A program made the position numbers and the translations under genes. From the NCBI GenBank assembly GCA_900768875.1, contig CAAGEP010000003.1, positions 62,001-126,000 of the forward strand: DNA of 64,000 bases, read 5' to 3'. The stretch is from Alphaproteobacteria bacterium. Lineage in GTDB: Bacteria > Pseudomonadota > Alphaproteobacteria > CAAGCB01 > CAG-977. Of the stretch, positions 32,772 to 41,763 are shown in pieces. The number at the start of each line of letters is the position of its first letter. Positions within the stretch are counted from its first letter, which is position 1. Below the pieces are notes generated by a model. That model saw only the letters and a program-made list of their open reading frames with translations. It was not told where the DNA came from and searched no databases.

Positions 32772-34028
32772 ATGCGTACAGTAACCCGTTTGCCGAATTC
32801 CCTGCGGATTGTAACCGACGAAATGAACGAACTCGACACCGTGGCTTTGGGCGCGTGGGTCGGAATCGGGTCGATGTTCGAACCTGCGGAAATCAACGGC
32901 ATATCGCACTTGTTGGAACACATGGTCTTTAAAGGCACGACCACGCGTTCCGCCCGCCAAATCGCCGAGGAAATCGAAAACGTCGGCGGCTACTTCAATG
33001 CCTGCACGTCGCGCGAAACGACGTCGTTTTATATCAAAGTTTTGAAAGAGGACTTGCCTCTTGCCGTCGATATTCTGGCGGATATTTTGCTTCATTCGAC
33101 GTTCGCGCCCGACGAATTCGACCGTGAAAAAGCCGTCGTTTTGCAGGAAATCAACCAATCCGTCGATACTCCCGACGATATTATTTTCGATTATTTTCAG
33201 GAAACGGCTTTCCCGAATCAGTCGTTCGGCCGCCCCGTTCTGGGTTCCGTCGAAACGGTCAAGGGAGTCAGCCGCGAAACGCTGAACCGCTACTTGAAAT
33301 CGAACTACACGCCCGACAGAATGATTTTGGCGGCAAGCGGCAGCGTCAAGCACGATGTTTTCGTGTCTTTGGTCGAAAAGGCGTTTGCCGAACTCGCCCC
33401 CGCGAAAGGATTGAAAGCTCCCGAGCCGAACTATGTCGGCGGGGATTTTCGCCAAAAAAAGAAAATCGAGCAGGTCAATCTGATTTTGGGTTTTCCGTCG
33501 GTGTCGTACTATGACGAAAACTATTACACCGCGCATTTGCTTTCGACGGTGTTCGGCGGCGGGATGTCGTCGCGCTTGTTTCAGGAAATCCGCGAAAAGC
33601 GGGGCTTGGTTTACACGGTGTATTCATTCTTTTCCCCCGCGACGAAGGGCGGACTGTTTGGCGTTTACGCGGGAACGGGCGAGGAGGAAGCCGCCGAAAT
33701 CATGCCCGCCGTGTGCGACGAAATCAAAAAAATGCGGGATTCTTTGACCGAGGAAGAACTGAACCGCGCCAAAGCGCAGCTGAAAGCGGGTATTTTGATG
33801 TCGTTGGAACATCCGACGGCGCGGTGCGAACAAAACGCGGGCAATCTGCTGATTTACGACCGCTTGATTGAAAAGGACGAGGTGCTGGATAAAATCAATG
33901 CCGTAACGCCCGAACAAGTGCTGGATTTCGCGCGCAAGACGTTTGCGCAAAAACCGACCTTCGCCGCTTTGGGGCCCGTCAAAAACGTGATGTCTTACGA
34001 TGAATTGTGCGGAGCTTTAAACTCGTGA
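32772..34028 (+). CDS. M16 family zinc peptidase (processing-peptidase-like)
   Basis: 418 residues. The inverted zinc motif HLLEH (His46, Glu49, His50) is followed by the distal Glu region 'EEIENVGGYFNACTSRETTSFY'. The C-terminal 'FGGGMSSRLFQEIREKRGLVYTV' is typical of the mitochondrial-processing-peptidase-like group of alphaproteobacteria. It has no signal peptide; substrates are unknown. ATG 32772 lies just behind the thrC stop. Confidence 0.93.
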   Translation: MRTVTRLPNSLRIVTDEMNELDTVALGAWVGIGSMFEPAEINGISHLLEHMVFKGTTTRSARQIAEEIENVGGYFNACTSRETTSFYIKVLKEDLPLAVDILADILLHSTFAPDEFDREKAVVLQEINQSVDTPDDIIFDYFQETAFPNQSFGRPVLGSVETVKGVSRETLNRYLKSNYTPDRMILAASGSVKHDVFVSLVEKAFAELAPAKGLKAPEPNYVGGDFRQKKKIEQVNLILGFPSVSYYDENYYTAHLLSTVFGGGMSSRLFQEIREKRGLVYTVYSFFSPATKGGLFGVYAGTGEEEAAEIMPAVCDEIKKMRDSLTEEELNRAKAQLKAGILMSLEHPTARCEQNAGNLLIYDRLIEKDEVLDKINAVTPEQVLDFARKTFAQKPTFAALGPVKNVMSYDELCGALNS

Positions 34029-34207
34029 GCGACGGAATCATCCTGCAAATCCAACCGATAGGCAATGCCGTCAAAGTCATTGCCGTTCACGAAGAAACGG
34101 GAACGGAGGTCAGCTTTATGGCGCCGCGCAACACGCCGATGCTGTCGCTGAAAATGCTGGCGCGCAAAAAACTGGAATATGTTTTGACCAAAAGCAATCC
34201 CGTGTGA
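34025..34207 (+). CDS. Small DUF6898-like protein
   Basis: 60 residues, beginning at a GTG that overlaps the peptidase stop (GTGA). The sequence 'IGNAVKVIAVHEETGTEVSF...PRNTP' followed by a basic 'LKMLARKKLEYVL' matches a small family found at this position in alphaproteobacteria. Function is unknown. The size and conservation suggest an accessory or RNA/protein-binding role, but nothing more can be read. Confidence 0.75.
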   Translation: MSDGIILQIQPIGNAVKVIAVHEETGTEVSFMAPRNTPMLSLKMLARKKLEYVLTKSNPV

Positions 34208-34246
34208 TAAAACTTTGAAAAACATTTTTGTAAAGGAGTTGTCGTT

Positions 34247-34687
34247 ATGGCTGAAGTCATCGCTCTTGCCGCGGATCACGGCGGATTTGAATTGAAAAAC
34301 CTGTTGGCGGAAAAGCTTGCCGAATGGGGGTACGAGCCGTTGGATTTGGGGACGTATTCGACCGATTCCGTCGATTATCCCGATATGGCGGCGAAAATGG
34401 CGGACGCGATTAAGGCAGGCAAAGCCGAACGCGGCGTTTTGGTTTGCGGAACGGGAATCGGCATCAGTATCGCCGCCAACCGCTTTCCGTTCATTCGCGC
34501 GGCGTTGATTCACGATGCTTTCGGCGCGCGTCTGTGCCGTGAGCACAACAACGCGAACGTTATCGTTTTCGGCGGCAGAACGACGGGAATCGAAGTCGCT
34601 TACGACTGCCTGAACATTTTTTTGAACACGCAATTCGCGGGTGGCAGACATGCCCGCCGCGTCGAAAAACTGTCCCGCTTGGTTTGA
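34247..34687 (+). CDS. rpiB: Ribose-5-phosphate isomerase B
   Basis: 146 residues. The N-terminal 'AADHGGFELKN' and 'VCGTGIGISIAANR' (Cys67, proton-transfer residue) identify the RpiB/LacAB family, which interconverts ribose-5- and ribulose-5-phosphate. It often precedes glyA in alphaproteobacteria; glyA follows after 9 bp. AAAGGAG ribosome site. Confidence 0.95.
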   Translation: MAEVIALAADHGGFELKNLLAEKLAEWGYEPLDLGTYSTDSVDYPDMAAKMADAIKAGKAERGVLVCGTGIGISIAANRFPFIRAALIHDAFGARLCREHNNANVIVFGGRTTGIEVAYDCLNIFLNTQFAGGRHARRVEKLSRLV

Positions 34688-34696
34688 GGAGTTTTC

Positions 34697-35986
34697 ATGA
34701 CAAACGCTTTTTTCACCCGTTCGCTGAAAGAATCCGATCCCGAAATCTACGCGGGAATTTACAAGGAATTGACGCGTCAGCAAAACCAAATCGAACTGAT
34801 TGCGTCCGAAAACATTGTTTCCAAAGCCGTTTTGGAAGCGCAAGGGTCGATTTTGACCAATAAATACGCCGAAGGCTACTGCGGCAGACGCTATTACGGC
34901 GGTTGCGAGTTTGTCGATATCGCCGAAAACTTGGCGATTGAACGCGCGAAAAAATTGTTCGGCGCTCAATTCGTGAACGTTCAGCCCCATTCGGGGGCGC
35001 AGGCAAACGGCGCGGTACAGCTGGCTTTGCTGCAGCCGGGGGATACGCTGATGGGCATGTCTTTGTCCGCGGGCGGTCATTTGACGCACGGCGCGTCCGT
35101 CGCGTTGTCGGGAAAATGGTTCAATGCCGTTCAGTACGGCGTGCGCAAAGAGGACGGCTTAATCGACTTTGAAGAAGTCGAACGTCTGGCAAAAGAACAC
35201 AAGCCCAAGCTGATTATCGCGGGCGGGTCGGCGTATCCGCGCGCCATCGATTTCGCGAAATTCCGCGCGATTGCGGACGAAGTCGGGGCTTTGCTGATGG
35301 TCGATATGGCGCACTTTGCGGGATTGGTCGCGGGCGGTGTTCACGAAAACCCGCTGAAATACGCGGATGTCGTCACAACCACGACGCACAAGACTTTGCG
35401 CGGTCCGCGCGGCGGCATGATTTTGACCAACCGCGAAGATTTGGCGAAAAAAATCAACTCCGCCGTTTTCCCCGGACTGCAGGGCGGACCTTTGATGCAC
35501 GTCATCGCGGGCAAAGCCGTCGCTTTGGGAGAAGCGCTGAAGCCCGAATTCAAAGAATACGCAAAATCCGTCGTCGCCAACGCCAAAGTGCTGGGCGAAA
35601 CGCTGGTCGGACGCGGCTTGAATCTGGTTTCGGGCGGAACGGATACGCATTTGGTTCTGGTCGATTTGCGTCCGAAAGGATTGACGGGCAAGCTGGCTGA
35701 AAAAAGCTTGGAACGCGCGGGAATGACGTGCAACAAAAACGGTATTCCGTTCGATCCCGAAAAACCGACCGTTACGTCGGGTGTCCGCTTGGGAACGCCT
35801 GCGGGAACGACGCGCGGATTTGGCGTTGAGGAATTCCGGACGGTCGCCAACCTGATCGGCGATGTGCTGGACGGCTTGGCGCAAAACGCCGAAAACAACG
35901 CCGCCGCCGAAGAAAAAGCGCACAAAACCGTTTTGGATTTATGCCGCCGTTTTCCGATTTACGAAGGCTTGATGACGGAGGCTTGA
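34697..35986 (+). CDS. glyA: Serine hydroxymethyltransferase
   Basis: 429 residues. PLP enzyme interconverting serine and glycine with tetrahydrofolate, the main one-carbon source. The Schiff-base lysine lies in TTTTHKTLRGPRGG. 'ELIASENIVS' and 'GTDTHLVLVDLR' are family hallmarks. Cotranscribed with rpiB upstream and nrdR downstream (3-bp gap). Confidence 0.97.
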   Translation: MTNAFFTRSLKESDPEIYAGIYKELTRQQNQIELIASENIVSKAVLEAQGSILTNKYAEGYCGRRYYGGCEFVDIAENLAIERAKKLFGAQFVNVQPHSGAQANGAVQLALLQPGDTLMGMSLSAGGHLTHGASVALSGKWFNAVQYGVRKEDGLIDFEEVERLAKEHKPKLIIAGGSAYPRAIDFAKFRAIADEVGALLMVDMAHFAGLVAGGVHENPLKYADVVTTTTHKTLRGPRGGMILTNREDLAKKINSAVFPGLQGGPLMHVIAGKAVALGEALKPEFKEYAKSVVANAKVLGETLVGRGLNLVSGGTDTHLVLVDLRPKGLTGKLAEKSLERAGMTCNKNGIPFDPEKPTVTSGVRLGTPAGTTRGFGVEEFRTVANLIGDVLDGLAQNAENNAAAEEKAHKTVLDLCRRFPIYEGLMTEA

Positions 35987-35989
35987 TTT

Positions 35990-36484
35990 ATGCGCTGCCC
36001 TTTCTGCGGCTTTGCCGAAACGCAAGTCAAGGATTCGCGTCCCAGCGATGACAATTCGTCCATTCGCCGCCGCCGCTTTTGTCCTGCGTGCGGGTCGCGC
36101 TTCACGACGTTTGAACGTGTGCAGCTGCGAGAGCTGGTCGTGATTAAAAAGGACGCTTCCCGCATGCCGTTCGACCGCGACAAACTGCAGCGTTCGATTA
36201 TGATTGCGGTGCGCAAGCGTCCGATTATGTCCGAACAGGTCGAACGGATTGTCAACAGTATTCAGCGCCAGTTGGAAGTGTCGGGCGAAAGCGAAATCCC
36301 GTCGGTGCAAATCGGTGAAATGGTCATGCAGGCGTTGTCCGAGCTTGACCCCGTGGCGTATGTGCGCTTTGCGTCCGTGTACCGCGATTTCCGCGAAGCC
36401 GAGGATTTCAAGGCTTTTGTCGCGTCTTTGGAAAAAGTCGCCGAAACAACCGATAAACATCAGAATACCAAGGAGGACATTTAA
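35990..36484 (+). CDS. nrdR: Transcriptional repressor NrdR
   Basis: 164 residues. The N-terminal zinc ribbon (CPFC...CPAC) is followed by the ATP-cone domain ('VIKKDASRMPFDRDKL'). NrdR senses ATP/dATP and represses ribonucleotide reductase genes at NrdR boxes. No nrd genes or boxes were seen in the window. The gene abuts nusB with no gap. Confidence 0.97.
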   Translation: MRCPFCGFAETQVKDSRPSDDNSSIRRRRFCPACGSRFTTFERVQLRELVVIKKDASRMPFDRDKLQRSIMIAVRKRPIMSEQVERIVNSIQRQLEVSGESEIPSVQIGEMVMQALSELDPVAYVRFASVYRDFREAEDFKAFVASLEKVAETTDKHQNTKEDI

Positions 36485-36964
36485 ATGTCTAAACAAAGAA
36501 CAAACCGCAGTTCGTCCCGTTTGGCGGCGGTTCAAGCCCTGTACGAATACGGATTCGGGGAAAAAACGATTGACCAAATTGCCCGCGAATTCATGAACGG
36601 CGACATCGGCGCGGAAGTCATCGAAGAAACAGACGATTTCGGAACGGAGGAATTTGTTCCCGTCATGCCCGCCGAACCGACTCTGTTTTCGGGGATTTTG
36701 GCGTCTTATGCGGAAAACGCCGACCACATCAACGAAATGATTAAAGCGTCGCTTGCCGCCGATTGGACGGAAGACCGCGTCGAAAAAACGCTGAAAGCGA
36801 TTTTGCAGGCGGGTGTCGCCGAATTGCTGGCTTTTCCCGAAACGCCCGTCGCCGTGGTGTTGAAAGAATACGTCGATTTGACGTCCTGCTTTTACGAAGG
36901 CGCGGAAATCCGCGTCGTCAACGGTATGCTGAGCAACATCGCCAAAGCTTTGCGGGAAAATTAA
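36485..36964 (+). CDS. nusB: Transcription antitermination factor NusB
   Basis: 159 residues, all-helical. 'RLAAVQALYEYGFG' at the N-terminus and 'LKAILQAGVAELLAFPETPVAVVLKEYVDL...VNGMLSNIAKALR' at the C-terminus are the family signatures. NusB with S10 binds boxA RNA in rRNA antitermination. The usual partner ribH is not next to it. The ribosome site AGGAGG lies within the nrdR end. Confidence 0.95.
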   Translation: MSKQRTNRSSSRLAAVQALYEYGFGEKTIDQIAREFMNGDIGAEVIEETDDFGTEEFVPVMPAEPTLFSGILASYAENADHINEMIKASLAADWTEDRVEKTLKAILQAGVAELLAFPETPVAVVLKEYVDLTSCFYEGAEIRVVNGMLSNIAKALREN

Positions 36965-37026
36965 TCCGTTTGCTTGCAGGTCGGGCGGCGATGCTGCTCC
37001 CTTTAATTTTTTTGTGCAAAAAGGTT

Positions 37027-37070
37027 AAAAACGCAGGATAGTTTTAATTTAAATCTAGCCTGCGTTTTTT
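37027..37070 (+). terminator. Terminator of the glyA-nrdR-nusB unit
   Basis: AAAAACGCAGG...CCTGCGTTTTTT, an 11-bp A/T-flanked stem around a ~21-nt partly paired loop, 62 bp after nusB. Confidence 0.75.
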
Positions 37071-37156
37071 AACGTCACATCCGTATCAAGCCGCATTTCG
37101 GTTCAAACCAACCTGCGCGCAACAAAAACTTCGTGTTTGGAATAGGGATGATTGTA

Positions 37157-37181
37157 TAAAAAAAAAAGCCGATTGCTCGGC
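37157..37181 (-). terminator. Terminator of tRNA-Leu
   Basis: On the minus strand, GCCGA-GCAA-TCGGC followed by a run of about ten Ts, just downstream of the tRNA. Confidence 0.75.
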
Positions 37182-37199
37182 GTTTGATTTTTTGTTTTA

Positions 37200-37286
37200 T
37201 GGTGCCCCTGGCCGGAATCGAACCAGCACGATCGTAAGATCAACAGATTTTGAGTCTGCCGCGTCTACCAGTTCCGCCACAGGGGC
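37200..37286 (-). tRNA. tRNA-Leu (anticodon CAA)
   Basis: An 87-nt class II tRNA. Acceptor GCCCCTG/CAGGGGC, encoded CCA, D arm TGGCGGAACTGGTAGACGC, and loop CTCAAAA giving anticodon CAA. A long variable arm (TGATCTTACGATCG) and a normal T arm complete it. Confidence 0.97.
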
Positions 37287-37333
37287 TCTCAAAACAAAAG
37301 TGAATATACACCCTTTTACGGGGATGTCAACAA

Positions 37334-39331
37334 TTAAATATCCAAATCTTCAACAAATTTTGCATGCTCTTGAATATATTGGAATCTCAGTTCCGGATGC
37401 GTGCCCATCAGCTGTTCCACAAGGTCGTTTGTGGCTGCGACTTCGTGCGAATCCTCCTCTTTGCGGGGATCGGGAACGCAAACGCGAATCAGCAAACGTT
37501 TGTCGGGCGCCATGGTCGTTTCCTTCAGCTGAGCGGGGGGCATTTCGCCCAACCCTTTAAAGCGGCTGATTTCAACTTTTTTGGCGTTTTTCAGCTCTTT
37601 TTTGATGATTCTGTCTTTGTCCGCGTCGTCCACGGCATAAAATACTTTGTTGGCGTATGCCAAGCGGTACAGCGGCGGAACGGCCAGATACAAGTGTCCT
37701 TTTTGTATCAGTTTCGGCATTTCGCGGTAGAAAAATGTCATCAGCAGGGACGCAATGTGCGCGCCGTCAACGTCCGCATCGGTCATAATAATGATTTTTT
37801 CGTATCTCAGCGCCGATTCGTCGTAGTGTTCGCGCCGCCCGCAGCCCAAAGCTTCGGTGATGTTGTTGATTTCTTCATTGGCGTAGATTTTGTCGTTTGA
37901 CGCGCTGGCGACGTTCAAAATCTTGCCGCGCAAAGGCAGAATCGCTTGAATTTCACGGTTGCGCGCCTGTTTTGCCGATCCGCCCGCCGAATCGCCTTCG
38001 ACGATGAAGATTTCCGTACCGATAGCCGACGACCGCGAACAATCCGACAGCTTTCCGGGAAGTCGCAGACGCTTTGTCGCCGACGCGCGCGCGGTTTCGT
38101 TTTGCTTTTTCTTGCGCTGGCGTTCGGCGGAACGTTCCAAAACATGAGTCAGCAGAGCCGTTGCCGTTTTGGTGTCGCCTGACAGCCAATGATCAAACTG
38201 GTCTTTGATTGCCGTGTCAACCAGACGGGTGGCTTCGGGCGAACCGAGCTTTTCTTTGGTTTGCCCTTGGAATTGCGGGTCTTTCATAAACAGGGACAAG
38301 ACGATTCCCGCCGATCCGATGACGTCTTCGGTCGTGATTTCGGCGGTTTTCTTGTTCCCCAGCATTTCCGCGTAACCGCGCAGACTGCGGGTCAGGGCAG
38401 AGCGCAAGCCCGCTTCGTGCGTGCCGCCCTGCGGCGTGCGAATCGTGTTGCAAAACGAACTGATAAAGCCCGCTTCGCCGTCTTCCAACCACGTCATCGC
38501 CCATTCGACGAATCCTTTGCCGTCGGGCAGATCCGAACGTCCCGCAAACGGTTTCGGCGTTACAACGGGTTCTTCGCGCAGTTGGTATTTCAAGAAGTCT
38601 TCCAATCCGTTGGGGAATTTCAGCGTTTCCTCTGCGGGCGTTTTGTCGTCGCCCGTCAGCAAAGACGGATCGCATTTCCAGCGGACTTCGACGCCTTTGA
38701 ACAAAAACGCTTTGGAACGCGCCATGCGGAACAGGATTCCGGGCTTGAACGTTTGGCGTTCGCCGAAAATTTCCGTGTCGGGCTTGAAGATGACCGTCGT
38801 GCCGCGCCTGTTCGATACGGCGCCCATATTTTGCAAAGGCGTAACGGGGACGCCGCGCGAATACTTTTGCACCCACAGGGTTTTATCGCGCGCGACTTCA
38901 ATGGTCATTTCGGACGAAAGCGCGTTGACGACCGCCGCGCCGACACCGTGCAGACCGCCCGATACCGCATACGCTTTTCCGCCGAACTTGCCGCCCGAAT
39001 GAAGCGATGTCATAATGACTTCCAGCGCCGATTTGTCGGGATATTTCGGATGCGGGTCGACGGGGATGCCGCGACCGTTGTCCTTGACGCGCACGGAACC
39101 GTCGGCATACAGCTCCATTTCAATGACGGAAGCGTAGCCCGCGACGGCTTCGTCCATCGCGTTATCCAGAATTTCCGCCGCCAAGTGGTGGTATGACGTT
39201 TCGTCCGTGCCGCCGATGTACATGCCGGGACGGCGGCGGACGGGTTCCAATCCTTCCAGAATCTCGATGTCTTTTGCCGAATAATCGGATGCTGTCGAAA
39301 GCGTTTGTTCGTTAAATAAATCTTCAGCCAT
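37334..39331 (-). CDS. parE: DNA topoisomerase IV subunit B
   Basis: 665 residues. GHKL ATPase with 'EILDNAMDEAVAG', 'GGLHGVGAAVVNALS', and 'FIVEGDSAGGSAKQARNR' plus 'IIMTDADVDGAHIASLL' of the TOPRIM part. The N-terminal 'SAKDIEILEGLEPVRRRPGMYIGG' and the short length compared with GyrB (~800) point to ParE of the alphaproteobacterial kind. ParE with ParC decatenates replicated chromosomes. ATG 39331 is preferred over TTG 39346; the gene slightly overlaps the preceding DUF2207 gene. Confidence 0.92.
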   Translation of the reverse strand: MAEDLFNEQTLSTASDYSAKDIEILEGLEPVRRRPGMYIGGTDETSYHHLAAEILDNAMDEAVAGYASVIEMELYADGSVRVKDNGRGIPVDPHPKYPDKSALEVIMTSLHSGGKFGGKAYAVSGGLHGVGAAVVNALSSEMTIEVARDKTLWVQKYSRGVPVTPLQNMGAVSNRRGTTVIFKPDTEIFGERQTFKPGILFRMARSKAFLFKGVEVRWKCDPSLLTGDDKTPAEETLKFPNGLEDFLKYQLREEPVVTPKPFAGRSDLPDGKGFVEWAMTWLEDGEAGFISSFCNTIRTPQGGTHEAGLRSALTRSLRGYAEMLGNKKTAEITTEDVIGSAGIVLSLFMKDPQFQGQTKEKLGSPEATRLVDTAIKDQFDHWLSGDTKTATALLTHVLERSAERQRKKKQNETARASATKRLRLPGKLSDCSRSSAIGTEIFIVEGDSAGGSAKQARNREIQAILPLRGKILNVASASNDKIYANEEINNITEALGCGRREHYDESALRYEKIIIMTDADVDGAHIASLLMTFFYREMPKLIQKGHLYLAVPPLYRLAYANKVFYAVDDADKDRIIKKELKNAKKVEISRFKGLGEMPPAQLKETTMAPDKRLLIRVCVPDPRKEEDSHEVAATNDLVEQLMGTHPELRFQYIQEHAKFVEDLDI

Positions 39332-39342
39332 TATGATGCACT

Positions 39343-41625
39343 TCAATCAGAGTTGTGAATTCTTTTGCGTTTAGCCGTTTGTTTCGGCGCGGGAAAAGCC
39401 GAAGAAAAAGCGGCAAACAGGTTGTTGATGAAATCTTCGTCAAACGGTATTTTCCCCTTGTACCAATCGGGATGCAAATTTTCCATGCCGCTTGCAAAGG
39501 CCGCAAACCGCTTTGTCCACAGGCCGTCAACGTTCAAAGCGATCGCAAAGGGCAGATGTTTGCCGTACAGGGCTTTGATTTTGCGGTCGGCGTTGCGCAT
39601 GGTGGACAGCAACGTGTCGTCCTGCGCGGACAGGTAGATTTTATAGCCTTCCAAATTTTCCAACAGGGATTTACCCAAAACGGACGGCGACTGAAGCAGG
39701 GTGTAAAAAGCCGCAATGCATGTCAGCATCGCCGTAAACCACAGCACGGTTGCGGGGGTGGTTTCGATGCCGTAAAAACGCAGTCCGCGCCCCAACGCCG
39801 CCAAAGACGCCACAGTCAGCAAAACGGGGACAACCAAAGCGCGGCGGCGTTCCCAAAGCGCCCTTTGACGGAACAAAAGCAACAATTTGCGACCCGCAAA
39901 GTAAAGCGGGATAAAACAAACGACGCAAATCAAAGCCGTCAATCCCGTTTCGACGGGAAACAGGGACAAAGAAGCAACTGCGGACAACGACAAAACCGCC
40001 ATCAAAATGCCGAACCAAAAATACGTTTGGTGAAATGTGATGAAATTGGATTTGTATTCGCGTTTCACTTTTTTATCGACAAAGTTCAGCAAACGCGTGA
40101 GCTTCAGCATATTCGCGGAAGTCAGTTTAAACATCGTCGAATCGCCCGAAAACAGCTTTTTCGCAATCGCTTTTTCCAAAGAGGTCAACGCTTTGGTGTT
40201 GTCTGTCTGTTTGATTAAAACCGGCTTGCCGCCGTCCTCTTCAAACGACAGAAAACCTTTTCCCGCCATATCGGTCAGCAGAATGAACAATGTTTTCGGA
40301 ACAATTTGCTTGTGCAGGGCGTAATGCAAAACCGCGGGATTTAAATCGTCTTTTTTCAAAGAAACCGCTTGATTTTCGGATGAAAGCTGATTCTTTTTCA
40401 AACTTATCCATGTTGCCAAATAGTATGAACAAACGAACAAAAATGCCAGAAACGACATCCACGCCGTGCCGTGTTCGCGCAGAAACCTGTCCACAGCCGC
40501 GTTATAAACGGGGGCTTCGTTCGTTTCGGACCAGTTTGTGACGATAATCATGCCTTCATGCGGGGCAAGGGGATAGTTCAGAACAAACGCCGTATCGTTT
40601 TCGCTGTCGCGTCTGATTTTGACATCGCTTTGGGGGTTGAGCATGTTTCCCGTCAAAGCCGAACGTGAAAACACCTTTGCGCCGCGGGGATAAATGACGG
40701 TCGCCCCCGCGCGGGTGACGGGCATATCCCAATGCTGTCCCGTAACGTTCCAAATCAATTCTTTAAAGTTTTGCGAAGCTCCCGACGAGTTTTCAAATTC
40801 GGCGATTTTGTCCGCGAACAGATATGTCAAGGTGAAAACATGAACTCCCGCCGCCAAGGGCTGTTCGCCATGCAAAGCCAAACGGACACCCGCTTCATCG
40901 GGTTTTAAGACCGCATCGGCGGGGACGCCGTCAATCGCGGATTCCAAAACGGTGATGTCCGTGCGGTGTTTTTTGCCGGAACGGTCGGTATGGTATTTGG
41001 CAAAATAGCGGTCGATTCCCGTGACATCCGTTTCGTTCGGATCAACCACCCTTTGAATGGTTTCGGTGACCGAAATCATGTCGTTGGCCAGAACTTCGAT
41101 GCGGCTGAAAAAATAGGGAATGTGACGGACAAACGGAACTTCGACATAGGTGTCGGGAGGAATGACGGCGACGGTCTTCGCGCCGTCGTATTCCAACGTC
41201 ATCACTTTCGGTCCTGTCGGGAAAGCCGCCGCGTCGGACGCGTCCGCCCGTTTCAGCCGGCGTGAAAAGGTTTCGGGGCGTTTGGGTTCGGCGCGTTTTT
41301 TTTCGCCGAACAGGCGCGCTTTGGCTTTGGCCAGAGTGCTTTGAACGAAGTTCGTGCTTTTTTTCCCAAAGATGCCGCTTAAATCGGGGCTTTCCCCTGT
41401 GGAGTTCGTGTTGTCAAAAAAGATCAGCGTTCCCCCGCGCGCGTCGTACACGTTCCCCAGAGGAGGCGGACGGTGAGGGTCGAAACTTTGCTTTTTGCCG
41501 TCGAAAGACTGCAGGATTTTGTCCAAATCGGCATTCAGCGAATTTTCCTGCGCCGTCGCAATCGGCGCAATTCTGCAGGTCAACACCAAAACCAAAGCAC
41601 AAAACGTCAGAAATCTTTTTGTCAT
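39343..41625 (-). CDS. DUF2207 family membrane protein
   Basis: 760 residues. A signal peptide (residues 1-~25, ending at ATAQ) is followed by a ~350-residue extracytoplasmic beta-rich domain typical of DUF2207 ('DISVTETIQ'-like strand at ~175-185, 'WNVTGQHWDMPV'). A transmembrane segment at ~405 and a cytoplasmic/membrane part with several more hydrophobic stretches (~565-680) come next, then a basic tail. The family is widespread but uncharacterised. An extra ~120-residue low-complexity linker near the N-terminus is specific to this protein. Confidence 0.82.
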   Translation of the reverse strand: MTKRFLTFCALVLVLTCRIAPIATAQENSLNADLDKILQSFDGKKQSFDPHRPPPLGNVYDARGGTLIFFDNTNSTGESPDLSGIFGKKSTNFVQSTLAKAKARLFGEKKRAEPKRPETFSRRLKRADASDAAAFPTGPKVMTLEYDGAKTVAVIPPDTYVEVPFVRHIPYFFSRIEVLANDMISVTETIQRVVDPNETDVTGIDRYFAKYHTDRSGKKHRTDITVLESAIDGVPADAVLKPDEAGVRLALHGEQPLAAGVHVFTLTYLFADKIAEFENSSGASQNFKELIWNVTGQHWDMPVTRAGATVIYPRGAKVFSRSALTGNMLNPQSDVKIRRDSENDTAFVLNYPLAPHEGMIIVTNWSETNEAPVYNAAVDRFLREHGTAWMSFLAFLFVCSYYLATWISLKKNQLSSENQAVSLKKDDLNPAVLHYALHKQIVPKTLFILLTDMAGKGFLSFEEDGGKPVLIKQTDNTKALTSLEKAIAKKLFSGDSTMFKLTSANMLKLTRLLNFVDKKVKREYKSNFITFHQTYFWFGILMAVLSLSAVASLSLFPVETGLTALICVVCFIPLYFAGRKLLLLFRQRALWERRRALVVPVLLTVASLAALGRGLRFYGIETTPATVLWFTAMLTCIAAFYTLLQSPSVLGKSLLENLEGYKIYLSAQDDTLLSTMRNADRKIKALYGKHLPFAIALNVDGLWTKRFAAFASGMENLHPDWYKGKIPFDEDFINNLFAAFSSAFPAPKQTAKRKRIHNSD

Positions 41626-41763
41626 GGGAAAAATCCAAAGAGGGTAAACGAATCATTTACTTTTAGCCGATTTTCCGACGCGGTGCAAACACAAAAACAA
41701 TCCTTTCATCTTGCGCCGAGTTGGTGTATAGAGGGGGCAGGCTTTTAATTTTTGAAGGAAAGT

